Shown one piece after another: positions 23,681 through 34,904 of a stretch of 64,000 bases of DNA. The position numbers and the translations under genes were made by a program. The stretch covers positions 6,559,001 to 6,623,000 of the forward strand of contig CATNEN010000038.1 in assembly GCA_950097015.1 (NCBI GenBank). The letters run 5' to 3'. The stretch is from Macrostomum hystrix (taxonomy: Eukaryota; Platyhelminthes; Macrostomidae). The number at the start of each line of letters is the position of its first letter. The first letter of the stretch is position 1. The notes under the pieces were generated by a model, which worked only from the letters and a program-made list of their open reading frames with translations, made no database searches and was not told the DNA's origin.

Positions 23681-26539
23681 GTTTAATATATTTTTTCATC
23701 TTCTTCATCCTTCTTCTAAACGCAACACGTATAAAAACAGCGCAAAGTATAAGTATTATACTTACCAGATCTAAAATGTTTCTTGTGGCAATTTCAAAGT
23801 GCAGCAATTAACTAATTCTACTGTATCAGCCTAATGTCGAGATTAGTAATCGTTCGGTGAATAGTTAACTACCGCTATTTAAACATGACAACTATATTCT
23901 AGGCCAATAATAGTTCTTCGATTTTGAGAATGTATCGAGGTGGATTTTTTAAACAAATTTAGAAATTTAGATTCTAAGCGGAAGTGGGTCAGAAGTCTAG
24001 CAGAAGTCCGGACTCTATATCGCTTTCCTTTCTATAGGCGTTCTATAGTCTGGTTTTACAGAAGCGATCTAAAAGCTCCTCTTCTTTGAGAACACTGCTC
24101 GCTCGCGTGCGACTTAAATCGCGCAGTTTGCGTAGCCACTAACTGCGCGAGATTTGATTGGCTGCTCAAAAAACTACTTCTTTTACTATGGGTATTACAG
24201 AGAGAGACAGAAACCAAAAATATTGGGGAGGGGACAATTACGATAAGCTCTTATCCAACCCCTCTCCCCATTTAGGGCAGTCCACGAGGCGTGGCTGGCT
24301 TTGTGGAGCTGGGGTGGGGCCAAGTGTGGGTTTAAGGAGGGTCGGCGCTAGGAACCGTCAAAGACAAGTGCTCACCATGCATATACGCACCCCTTCGATT
24401 CTGATCAACTTGGCCGTTTAAAGCTCTGATCTGTCAATTCCCTGAACCCCCCCGCCACTTCCACATTGCATTGAGCGATCTCGATCCTATAGCACTGTAT
24501 AGCTCTATCTCGTATTTGACTTTTTCACTAATTCGGCGGATGTGGTCACAGCTAGCTGTTGCCAGTGCTGCACTGGCTGGAACAAAGAGAGCTGTAGAAA
24601 TCCTATAGGAACAATTCTTAATGCTAACTGTGTATACTATAGAGCAGTGACGTATTTCGTAAAAAGGCACCATGACATCAGCGCTAAATTCCCGTGCGAA
24701 CTCAGGCACATATACACGCAAGCACGCGACACGAAATATCGATCAGTGCAGGCCCGCCCCCCCCCCGGAATCTCAATCGGATCGATGCATGTGCAGTTTG
24801 TATACGTCGCTATTATTTCCTCTCAGATTTTCGCTGGGTTTTTAAACTGAGTTACAGCCATAGTCTGCATTTTGGTGAATCTACGATCGTACGAGTATGC
24901 TAGCTGCTACCAGCAACCTGGAATTATGAATTCCACATATATATAATACTGACCCATGGCTGGTTAATACAGTGCGTGAATTAGTATGCGTAATACGTAC
25001 TGGTGCAACAACAATATTTTAGGCATGAAAGTATAAATAAATGATTTACCCCTTGTACATGACCACGTGCGTGCGACATCAAAAAAGTTAATAAATGTGT
25101 ATAGGCTATTAAATACACATGGGTAAATTACATATAATTACTGATAAATAAATGAGGATCAACTCGACTCAAAAATAAACATTTAAAGGTAAACTTCATC
25201 AATCGCCGTTTGCGCGTTTCGAGATGGAAGATTTGATGAGTGATATGGCCATGTTATCTTAACTTGTGCATAACATTTTTACTTAAATATGCTTTGATAT
25301 TTCTCAGCCGCGCATGTATATGGCTGTCCATATATATATAGATCAGTTGGTTGCTAGCATAATATGCTCTTTAAATTTAGCAAGTCCATAAGCAGTGAAA
25401 ACTCAAAGTGCGCCAGTTAAATGTTCTGCTCTTTTATTGAGAACACAAAAAACAATTGGAGTTGCAACCCACGCGTAGATCGCGCTCATACTTTTCGTCA
25501 TGGATTTATTACGAGTAAATAAAATAAATGTATAACTTTTTTTAGACCATGGGAATAAAAAACTAATGTCACATCCTTAGGCAGTTTTGAATTTCAGATC
25601 GCTATAGCTTATGGATAAAAAGCGTTAGCTAGACAACGAGTTAAGAATATTGCACATCTTGATTATGTTTCTAGCAGATTCTGTAATTACAATTATAGCC
25701 ACAGCAGTATAGATGTAATATATTTGACCTATAATTTTTCTTAAAACATAATGGAATATTTCAGTCTTGCAAGTCTATTATCAGATTTGTTTAAATATAT
25801 AAACACCGTTAACGAAACGGCATGAATTTTAAACAGGCTCCAAATTTTAAATACTTGTGCATGCTTTCGTCACATCGATATCGTTAGATATTATTGGGCT
25901 ATTTATGAACAAAGTGTTTCAGATATGTACTATGTACTATACTTAACTAAACCAGAAATTATGCCTTAGGCCTATGCCTTATGGTTCTTATTAATTATTA
26001 TACAGTTATTCTTCGTAAGGCCCAAATTAAGTTTTGGTTGTCAATGTCCATCTTGCTAGGCCTAGTTAAATTCAAATATTCAATGGCTTTATTTTTTCTA
26101 ATTTAAGGTAACTAGCATTAACACAGGACAGCCTTAGCCTAGGCTGCCTAGCAACTATCGCTAACCATTTCCATGGCTAGCAAAAATTACTGATACATTG
26201 TGATGTATCAGCTGGGCCCCTTGCAAGTTGCACCATCAGAAAAAAGCTTACAAACACCTTATCACCTTAAGTGTTGTAGGCCTAAGATTGTAATAAATAA
26301 TTTGTGTCACTTTTATTTATCAGTATTCTTGGCATATTTTGACTGACTTTGTCCTGCTGCCCACACCTTACAGGTTAATGCCAAATGGCCCTAAAAGGCT
26401 TTGGCCAGCTTGATTTTTGTATGGGCCCAGCTAAAATATTGTTTGGCATAGTTCTAGTTTACTTCGCTATATTATTTTGCCTTTCACGAAATTATTTCAC
26501 CCAGTTTTTGTCACTTTACACAGGATAATACACAGAAGC
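23681..26539. other. AT-rich intergenic region, no gene recognised
   Basis: No open frame with coding character and no minisatellite. A GC-richer patch at 24080-24400 has a short hairpin (CGCGCAGTT ... AACTGCGCG, about 24120-24149) and an unassigned 78-codon frame. Nothing supports a gene. Confidence 0.45.
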
Positions 26540-27272
26540 CCATAGTCAGGAAGGTGGCAGAGTGTGCGCCGGAACAAATTTTGGCCTCTCCCAAAATTGT
26601 GCGCCGTGCGCCGACACAAAAACCCTCGTGTGCGCCGTTGTGCGCCCGCCACTAGCTGCCTTGCGACAATAAAAGACCTTTTTTTACAACATAGCAACAA
26701 TTTTTGTGCGCCAATATTTTCAATAAACCCTACGAACGAACGGCGAACTCTTTCTATTCTCATAAATGAATAATGAATGAAATAAATAAACGTTACACGA
26801 GAGTCGAGTCACGAGACAAGAGAATATAATGGTTAATACGGGACGGTTACGGGCTATCTATATTATATTATGAGAAATTGAGATCATTTAACCGAAAATA
26901 GAAATTTAAAAAAATTTTAATTTAATTTCTAATTTTTAAAACAAAACAAACATAAAAAGTAAGCAAATGGCAAAAACAAAGGTAAAAAGGAAAAGGAAAA
27001 TATTTTATTTTATTTTTATTTTTTTGGTAGAATGCAGTGTTACATTAGATAGAACAGTGAATAGTGTACTGTAACAAGTAACGACTTACATCGTTACATG
27101 GGATCGCCACAAGGGTAACGCTGCATGTGGCGCGGCACCCGCCGCGCCGCGCCGCCATGCGCCGGTGTCCTCTGGTGTGCGCCGTTGTGCGCCGTTGTGC
27201 GCCGTTGTGTGCCCAAAAAGGGCTTGTGTGCGCCGGAATTTTCCGACCAAACTGCCACCTTCCTGACTATGG
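26540..27272. mobile_element. non-autonomous DNA transposon (MITE) with 8 bp target duplication
   Basis: The 733 bp element has 21 bp perfect terminal inverted repeats at 26540-26560 and 27252-27272 (outer end CCATAGTCAGG). It is flanked by the exact direct repeat ACAGAAGC at 26532-26539 and 27273-27280. An 8 bp duplication is the mark of hAT or P-type transposases. Many GTGCGCC motifs cluster just inside both ends in the same orientation and may be subterminal transposase sites. No transposase is encoded, so mobilisation would be in trans. Confidence 0.85.
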
Positions 27273-27280
27273 ACAGAAGC

Positions 27281-27860
27281 CCAGTAAAGCCACGTGAGAT
27301 CAAGTGCTGCGCCCATCCCAACACTGCCAACAGTCCTAGGCATAGCCGTCGATGTAGGCATAGCTGTCAATGTGCAGGTGTATGTCCACATTGCATTGTG
27401 CACATGTGGCTTGATTGGCAATGAGGTGATGCTTCGCCATCCACCTCATGGTTTTTATGTTGTCGCCACTTGCCTCCACCATCTCCCGAATACCAAAATT
27501 TCTTTTGGTAGGCCTATAATTCAGCAAGTTGGCAGCATTGACCAGTTGATTAGGTGGGACAATAAATTTGAGGGGAGCTGGGTGGCCGGCCATTGTGCAG
27601 ATTAAGCTGAAAGGGTTGTGGTTTGAGTACAGATGCAGAATATGCTATGTAAATACAAAAACACTTAAAAATAATATCGCGAAGTAAAGTAGAACTATGA
27701 AAGAATATTGCGAAGTAAACTAGAACTATGCCTATTGTTTTATAGGACCAAGCTAAATATTTAGTAGTTAAGCTAAACTAAAGTAAAGTGCAAGTATGCA
27801 ACTTGGCAATACCTTAACCCTTGCCTTCTGCCCCTCTGCATGTCTGTTTGTTTTAGTTTG
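27281..27860. other. intergenic, nothing recognised
   Basis: AT-rich. A near-duplicate of about 25 bases (core GCGAAGTAAA, near 27680 and 27714) is the only structure noticed. Confidence 0.4.
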
Positions 27861-27869
27861 TTTGTGTTA

Positions 27870-28232
27870 GTTTGGGCCAGGTGTGAAGCATTGTTTGTAT
27901 GGGGTGGGGTGGGTGTGCACCAGCAATGTGTGCTCTGAGTGGCAAGGTTACACTAGCCATCTGTGCACATGGCTTGGTCCTTTTGTCTCTACCCTTCAGG
28001 CATCTAAGTCCTCCCCTGGTTTGGTCTGCTTTGTGCATGTGCAGGCCCAGGGTGAGAGGTACTCTGACTATTGCCCTCTTCCTTGCTTGGCTTGCTGCTG
28101 TGTGTAAGATGCCTGAGTCTATTGGTTCAGATGGTGTGATGGGCAACTCTTGCCTAGTTTGCTGGCCTGGAGGCATGCTGTTCCTGCCTTGTGCATCAAT
28201 TGTCCTAGGCCCCCTTGCAATTAAGTAAAACA
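27870..28232 (+). mobile_element. old, decayed SINE copy (3' part)
   Basis: Collinear with the 3' two-thirds of the young SINE at 30350-30933: shared GGTCTGCT, GGGTGAGAGG, CTTGGCTTGCTGCTGTGTGT, GGCATGC and a 3' end AATTAAGTAAA. Nearly every CpG of the young copy is TpG or CpA here. No target duplication was found and the tRNA-like head is not recognisable. Confidence 0.75.
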
Positions 28233-28648
28233 GTGCAACTTGGCTCTATTGGCCAAAGCACATCAGCATTTAAGTCAATTATTCAAGTTTGACTATTTAA
28301 GTCCATGTGAGCCAGTTAACAACAATAATTAAAGCCCTTTTTTGATCTGTTTTCCAAAAGTTCCAAAAGTTTTCCAACTTTTTGCAAAAGTTGATCTCCC
28401 AAAAAGTTAGTGCCTTTACTCATTCATTTCTTGGCAATATGGCTATTGGACGTGCAGGCATATTTTAGTTTTTGTCAAGGAATATCTAATTAAAATTATA
28501 GGGGCTAGAAAATTGCTATTTAATTTACTTTTAAAATCTTAAACACAAAAACACTACCATGTTGTTGATGCCAAGCTACCTTCTGGCTACTAGCTGTTTA
28601 AATCAAATATATAGGGCATAATTGTTTTTGGTATAGACAAAGTATCAG
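28233..28648. other. intergenic, nothing recognised
   Basis: AT-rich, no coding frame, no repeat noticed. Confidence 0.4.
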
Positions 28649-28650
28649 TA

Positions 28651-29291
28651 GGGTAATGTATCATCAACCAATCAAGAATGTGTATTTTTTAACTTCAAAC
28701 CTAACCTACAGATTTTCTATTTAAGATATGATGATAAATCAAAAGCCAAGTTATAGAAAACAGTTACATCTTTCTAAAAAGTATCTGCTTTTGCTATTTT
28801 ATCAAATAGAAAAATGTTATTCCTGCTTTTTATCTAAAACAAAACAATGATTTTCATGTATCTTCAAACCAAACAGAGAATTTGATGTTTGGTTTTACAA
28901 TTTGAGTGAGTTGTTTAATCTTATTTTAAGGAGTGAACTATCATGAATTATGTAATTTGAAAGCATTTTTCGTGCTCTATAAATAACTACATTTATGGTC
29001 ATTTAATTGGCAAGCAACCACATACAATCTTCGTCTAAAGTACATGCTGAAAAAATGTTGTTAAAAAGTATGCTTTTGCAATAAAAATTTCTACTGAAAC
29101 ATCAATATCTTTCTTTCCTCCTAATGCTTCATTGCACATCATGCCTCAGCTTGTAGATAATTTCTTCAACTTTCAAATTAGTTGTTCTGTGAAACACAAT
29201 AGCTTGTTTCTGTCTTGCACGAGACCAAGGAAGAAGTCAAAATTCTTGTTCGGTTTTGAAGATACACTGTTCGGTTGATGATACATTACCC
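28651..29291. mobile_element. MITE with TA target duplication (Tc1/mariner-like)
   Basis: A 641 bp AT-rich element bounded by perfect 19 bp inverted repeats (GGGTAATGTATCATCAACC at 28651-28669, its complement at 29273-29291) and flanked by TA on both sides (28649-28650, 29292-29293). It has no transposase frame. A TA duplication suggests Tc1/mariner-type mobilisation. The short TATCATCAAC at about 29318 hints at another fragment of the family. Confidence 0.78.
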
Positions 29292-29293
29292 TA

Positions 29294-30336
29294 GGCCTAG
29301 TCTAAGCAAAGGTATGCTATCATCAACAAAATTATGAACTTTTTTCTTTACTTTTTATGATATACATATTACCTAATATGTGTCCTTTAGCAAGACATTC
29401 AACTCTGCATTGCTTCAGTTACCCAGCTGTTAAATGGGTACCAGCATCAGCTGGGGTAATTAATTTAAGGTAGGTGTGGCGTCCCACAGTCCGTGGACTG
29501 AACAGCTGCACACAGCCTTCAGATGTGCTGCACATTAGCTGCAGCTGTGCTGTCGGCTGCACATCTGACCCAATTGGGGCAGGTGTAATCAATTATTATT
29601 CAATTATATTACCTAACTCTAAATATCAAAGCCTATTGAAACCTTTACTAAAAATTTTGTTCTTTAATAGTTAAAAGAACTGTATCTTATACTTAAATTA
29701 TATTGTTCAACTTAAAAAAAATCATGTTGGCAATTTGAGAACCAATCAAAAGTGTAAGTTGAAGGCTCAATTTCGTTTTTAGTTTTAAGTCTATACTTAT
29801 AATAATCTTAAATGTGATATTTTAACCTTATATCCCATTCAGATAAGGCTGTGTTGGATTCAATTTCAACTAGCTAGAGTCATTACTCATTTAAAGTTAT
29901 TCAAATAATATGAGAGTTGAGACACTGATTTACTTCATTGATTTCTATATTAAAAATAATTTTTTGGAACAAGGCCTAAGCAATTATGCTGAAATTTTAT
30001 AGGCTGAAATTCAGGGTGCCAAATAAAATGGTTTAATGCATCCATTTAGCAAAAAAAATCCTGTTTATAGCAAATATGCATTGTTTTACTTACAAAGCTA
30101 TAATATTCAAATTGTCCTAGGATTAAAATGGCAGTCAGAATTTTTTTTCACAAAATAAATTAGGATTATCCCTAAAAGAAAGAAGTTTTCAGTATTAAAT
30201 GTTCTAAATAACTAAACAACTATTAGACATTACACAATTTTTACAGTTAGGCATCAGTCATCATAATGAACTTATTTGGTTTTCTATATAAATTAACTTT
30301 GAGCATAGGAGTCGAAGAATTATAGAAGTGAAATAA
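29294..30336. other. intergenic; possible repeat fragment at 29395-29600
   Basis: AT-rich except 29395-29600, which contains GTTACCCAGCTG...GGTACCAGCATCAGCTGGGG followed by a GC-richer stretch and looks like a dispersed repeat of unknown class. No gene seen. Confidence 0.35.
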
Positions 30337-30349
30337 AATTGGTAATCAA

Positions 30350-30933
30350 AGGGGCGAGGGGGGTCAGCGGCTAACGTCGCTGCCTCGCACTCCAAAGGAC
30401 GCTAGTTCGATTCACCCTTCAGGTCACTATTAATTTCGGTACTTGTTGGGGGGTTTGTACAGTAGCGACCGGCGGAGGTGCACCATATTTCGTGCAATCA
30501 AAGCTTGAAAAATAGCTTCGCTCCTACCTTTCTGTGTGCCTGTTCTGCGTTGTATGAGTTATGTGCGTTGGCGCTGGGGCGTTAGACCTTGCGGGGGTGG
30601 CTGGGGGGCGGGTGTACACCGCCGCGCGCTCATCTGGATTTCCGTCAGCGCGATTGGATAAAGTGTACACTCGTCACCCGCCCCCCCCTGAGGACTGATT
30701 TCTTATCAGCCTTCCGCACCCGGCTTGGTCTGCTCTGTGCGTGTGCGGGCCTGGGGTGAGAGGCACTCCGGCTGCCGCCCCCTTCCCCGCTTGGCTTGCT
30801 GCTGTGTGTGTGAGGTGCCTGCTCAGGGGAGGCGGCGCGATGGGCGGCTCTCGCCTAGTTCGCCGGCCTGGGGGCATGCCGTTCCTGTGTTTGTGCGTCA
30901 AGTGCCCCAGGCCCCCCTGCAAAGTAAGTAAGT
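30350..30933 (+). mobile_element. young tRNA-derived SINE, ~584 bp
   Basis: The 5' head is tRNA-like, with A-box-like GTCAGCGGCTAACG and B-box AGTTCGATTC (about 30406-30415) at tRNA spacing. The body is GC-rich and the 3' end is a short AAGT repeat (AAAGTAAGTAAGTA). A 13 bp direct repeat AATTGGTAATCAA flanks it (30337-30349 and 30934-30946), as expected from LINE-type target-primed insertion. The right junction is 57 bases upstream of the prenylcysteine oxidase splice acceptor. Confidence 0.87.
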
Positions 30934-31010
30934 AATTGGTAATCAAGTTATCTGCACGCTATTGCTTACAGTTTTTAAGTGTGTTCGCGCCTAATTGTTG
31001 CAGCATTAAC

Positions 31011-33977
31011 ATGCCAACTGCACTGTTAGCTAGAAACTGGCCAATCAGATTGTCCCATCATGTCACCTGGACTTCCTGCTTGTTGCTACACAGTCTGACA
31101 CTTCTCTCCACTGCCTGTTTTGCTACTGTTCAAAGCGAACAATCAGGGAGTGTTGATGGAAAACCAGCCGCGGCTAGGCAGCAGAAAGTGGCCATTCTCG
31201 GCAGTGGAATTGCCGCTGCCAGCGCTGCCTACTTCCTGCACGACCTGTCCGCCGCAGACTGTCGCATCGATGTCATCAGCCGCGAGGCCTCAGATTCTGT
31301 TGTTGGCGGCCGGCTTAGTGTGGCCCAGTTCGATGGTCGGCAGTTCGAATCCGGCGGATCGATCATACACGATAAGAATCTCTATATGAGGCATTTCGCC
31401 GACTCTCTGGGGCTTGAGCGGCTCTATCACGGCGAGGAAATGAGGCTAGCTGTCTACAATGGCAAGGAGACTGTTCTAGATACTAGCGACTGGTACCTAG
31501 TGAAGATGGCCCAGCTGCTGCACCGCTACGGCTTGTCAGCGTTTGTCAATCTGCGCAGGTTTATCACCTCCATGCTTGACGACTTTGGTCGAATCTACGC
31601 CAGGCAAAATGCTGGCCAGGCCTTCACTAGCGTGGGAAGCCTGCTGGCTGCAATGTCTGACGCATTTCCGAGAATGGCAAGCCAGACTATTGAAAAGGTA
31701 TGCTTAGTTTTTGTTAACTGTTCTAGTTCGTTTGCTTTCCGCTTTTCTTAATGTCTCACAATCCTGACAAAAACTGAGGTACAGCTGTCTAACACATCCT
31801 CCAGAAACTCAGGTTCAGCTGTCTAACACATCCTCCAGGAACTCAGGTTCAGCTGTCTAACACATCCTCCAGGAACTCAGGTTCAGCTGTCTAACACATC
31901 CTCCAGAAGCTCAGGTGTAGCTGTCTAACAGATCCTCCAGAAGCTCAGGTGTAACTGTCTAACACATCCTCCAGAAACTCAGGTTCAGCTGTCTAACACA
32001 TCCTCCAGAAACTCAGGTGTAGCTGTCTAACACATCCTCCGGGAACTCAGGTGTAGCTGTCTAACACATCCTCCAGGAACTCAGGTTCAGCTGTCTAACA
32101 CATCCTCCAGGAACTCAGGTTCAGCTGTCTAACACATCCTCCAGAAGCTCAGGTGTAGCTGTCTAACACATCCTCCAGAAACTCAGGTTCAGCTGTCTAA
32201 CACATCCTCCAGAAACTCAGGTTCAGCTGTCTAACACATCCTCCAGAAACTCAGGTGTAGCTGTCTAACACATCCTCCAGAAACTCAGGTACAGCTGTCT
32301 AACACATCCTCCAGAAACTCAGGTGTAGCTGTCTAACACATTCTCCAGAAACTCAGGTGTAGATGTCTAACACATCCTCCAGAAGCTCAGGTGTAGCTGT
32401 CTAACACATCCTCCAGGAACTCAGGTTTAGCTGTCTAACACATCCTCCAGAAACTCAGGTGTAGCTGTCTAACACATCCTCCAGAAACCCAGGTGTAGCT
32501 GTCTAACACATCCTCCAGAAACTCAGGTGTAGCTGTCTAACACATTCTCCAGAAACTCAGGTGTAGATGTCTAACACATCCTCCAGAAGCTCAGGTGTAG
32601 CTGTCTAACACATCCTCCAGGAACTCAGGTTTAGCTGTCTAACACATCCTCCAGCAACTCAGGTTCAGATGTCTAACACATCTTCCAGCAACTCAGGTTC
32701 AGCTGTCTAACACATCCTCCAGCAACTCAGGTTCAGATGTCTAACACATCTTCCAGCAACTCAGGTTCAGCTGTCTAACACATCCTCCAGGAACTCAGGT
32801 TCAGCTGTCTAACACATCCTCCAGGAACTCAGGTTTAGGTGTCTTACACATCCTCCAGGAACTCAGGTTCAGCTGTCTCTTTTATCCCCCAGAAACTCGG
32901 GTTCTGGGTCTAACACCATCTGACCTCACCTGACCTCGGCCGCACCCCCTCACCTGTCTCACCTGTCAATCAGTTACTATCGGATAGCGGCTTCGACTCC
33001 GAGTTCATCAACGAACTCGTTGCCGGGGCAATGCGCAACAACTACGGCCAGAACGTGAGCATTCACGGCTTCGTAGGCGCTGTCTCATTGGCTGGCGCCG
33101 AAGGCGGCCTCTGGTCGGTTCGCGGCGGCAACCGTCTCATTGTGTCCAATCTGCTGCAACGGCTGGCTAAGCAGAGCCAAGATAATAATACAATAAGATT
33201 GCTATTTGACAGGCGAGTGACTCGTGTGGCTAAGGCTGAAGGTGGCGGTTGGCTAGTTATCAGTGTCGGCTCGCAATCAGATAGCGTTACTACGGAGCAA
33301 TACGACCAGGTCATACTGACTGTACCAGGAAATCAACAGTTCGACATTCAGGTCTGCGCTTTGTGTTGATCCTAATTTTTTTCTGGGTTATATTTTTAGT
33401 TTTCTTAGAAGCCTTGCTAAATTCGATTTCCATTCTACAGACTGACGGCTTTGAGGTTCCCCGAGTAGATTACCAGACTACAGTGGCAACCTTTGTCAAG
33501 GGCGTCCTGAATCACCGCAGTCTGGGCCTATCCTCGCGCCAGGAGCAGTACAGTGTACTCACCGGTACGCCTGCTGCGCCGTTGGACTTTAACAGCGTCG
33601 GCTATCAGCACGATGTTGACGGAGCGGCTTCGGACAGAGTTTACAAGGCGTTCTCAGAGCGATCCCTGTCTAGCGATCAGCTGGCTAAACTATTCTCTAA
33701 TGTTGAGTCTACTCAAAGTGTGACCTGGCCAGCTTATCCGCTGTATAGGCGGGACACGAATGTGCTCAATGCCAGTTTTGTCCTAGCTGACGGACTGTAC
33801 CACACCAGCCCGATAGAACTGGCAGCTTCGGCCATGGAGATGTCAGCCATCGCTGGCCGAAATGCCGCCCTGCTGGCGCGCAACCATTGGACTGGACTGT
33901 CCAGCCAGTTGACGGATCCCAGCGACTCCAGGCCGCCTGCTCAGGACAGTGTCCGACTGCACCGGATAGAATTGTGA
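31011..33977 (+). CDS. PCYOX1: prenylcysteine oxidase, three exons
   Basis: Exons 31011-31697, 32974-33351 and 33441-33977 (533 residues; human about 505), all phase 0. Splice sites are AAG|GTATGC, CAATCAG|TTA, CAG|GTCTGC and TCTACAG|ACT. A hydrophobic N-terminal signal is followed by the FAD Rossmann motif AILGSGIAAAS (G64, G66). Family blocks follow: FESGGSIIHDKNLYMRHFAD, NYGQNVSIHGFVGAVSLAG, GLWSVRGGNRL. The enzyme is a lysosomal FAD thioether oxidase that cleaves farnesyl- or geranylgeranyl-cysteine to cysteine, prenyl aldehyde and H2O2. The ATG lies 7 bases after acceptor AATTGTTGCAG (31003), another likely spliced-leader site. Intron 1 is a minisatellite. The C-terminal exon retains the paired SPIELAASAMEMSAIAGRNAALL helix region. 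A PCYOX1L-like role is less likely but not excluded. Confidence 0.93.
31775..32905. repeat. intronic minisatellite of prenylcysteine oxidase, 34 bp unit
   Basis: About 33 copies with core GTCTAACACATCCTCCAG followed by AACTCAGGT. On the sense strand each unit has a pyrimidine stretch ending in CCAG and a second CAGGT, mimicking acceptor and donor. Confidence 0.95.
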
Positions 33978-34900
33978 TTGCAGATTAAATTCGTTTTTTA
34001 ACTGTCTTCCTTTAAATACAGTGTGACCAGACCAATTAGTGTACTTTGACAGTAGAAAGATCACGGGGTATTTCAAATTGACACGTTTTTCAGTTTTCGG
34101 TATCTCCAACAATATTTAACAAGTCGCCATGAAAATGCAGAACACGAGCGAAAATTTTCCACTCTATCCGATTAAACAACTTCCAGAATAACAAAGCATC
34201 GGCATCGAGATATTCAACGATTCTCGTCTGGGTTTTTTTCCTACCAATTTAATCTTGAAACTTTTTAAACTTTCAAAACTATTTGATTTCTTAGAATGAA
34301 CATTTCTTTATAAATTTTGTCTTTTATAAGTACAGTGATTACTAAAATCGATAAATAATTAGTTATTACACGATATTTGTTATAATTATAGTTACAACAT
34401 TAAGAAAGTATATATTTTATTGAAAAAATATACTTTTTTTACCCCTCGTCACCCATCTCACACTTGTACTTAGATTCATCGTGTCTTGTGTTCTACTCTA
34501 CGAAACGCACAGTCTTCCTTTATTAATAAATTGTTAATTAAAATTGTTTGTCAACGTGCCATGCCAAAAAGTTTTTTGTTCGTCCATTTTGTAAAAAAAA
34601 CAGATTTTACCAAAAGTTCATGTGCATTGTTGATGTATGATGTGTGCGTGGGTCTTATGCATATATGCTTCATTAAGAGAAATTTTTGTTTTGTAAAATA
34701 AATTATCACAATACTAAACAATCATTATTAAAAATGTACTACATAATCTTGAAAATTTACTTATTTTTAACATCATATTGATATTTTCGTAAGACTTAAT
34801 CGCTCTTACATGCATTGTTCATAAGCTGCAATCGATATGGATTTTAGTAATAGATGGGAATTGATTAGATTATTGTATATAATAATTAGGCTTTGGGTGT
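33978..34900. other. prenylcysteine oxidase 3' flank and intergenic
   Basis: Candidate AATAAA at 34525-34530. At 34190-34225 a fragment resembles part of the protocadherin intron 4. Otherwise AT-rich without features. Confidence 0.4.
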
Positions 34901-34904
34901 ATAC

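Noticed and set aside
24187-24423. 78-codon ATG frame in the intergenic island
   Set aside because: No recognisable domain, no splice context, no codon bias like the real genes.
27086-27424. Open frames inside the 733 bp MITE
   Set aside because: They cross the inverted repeat and the GTGCGCC cluster and resemble no transposase.
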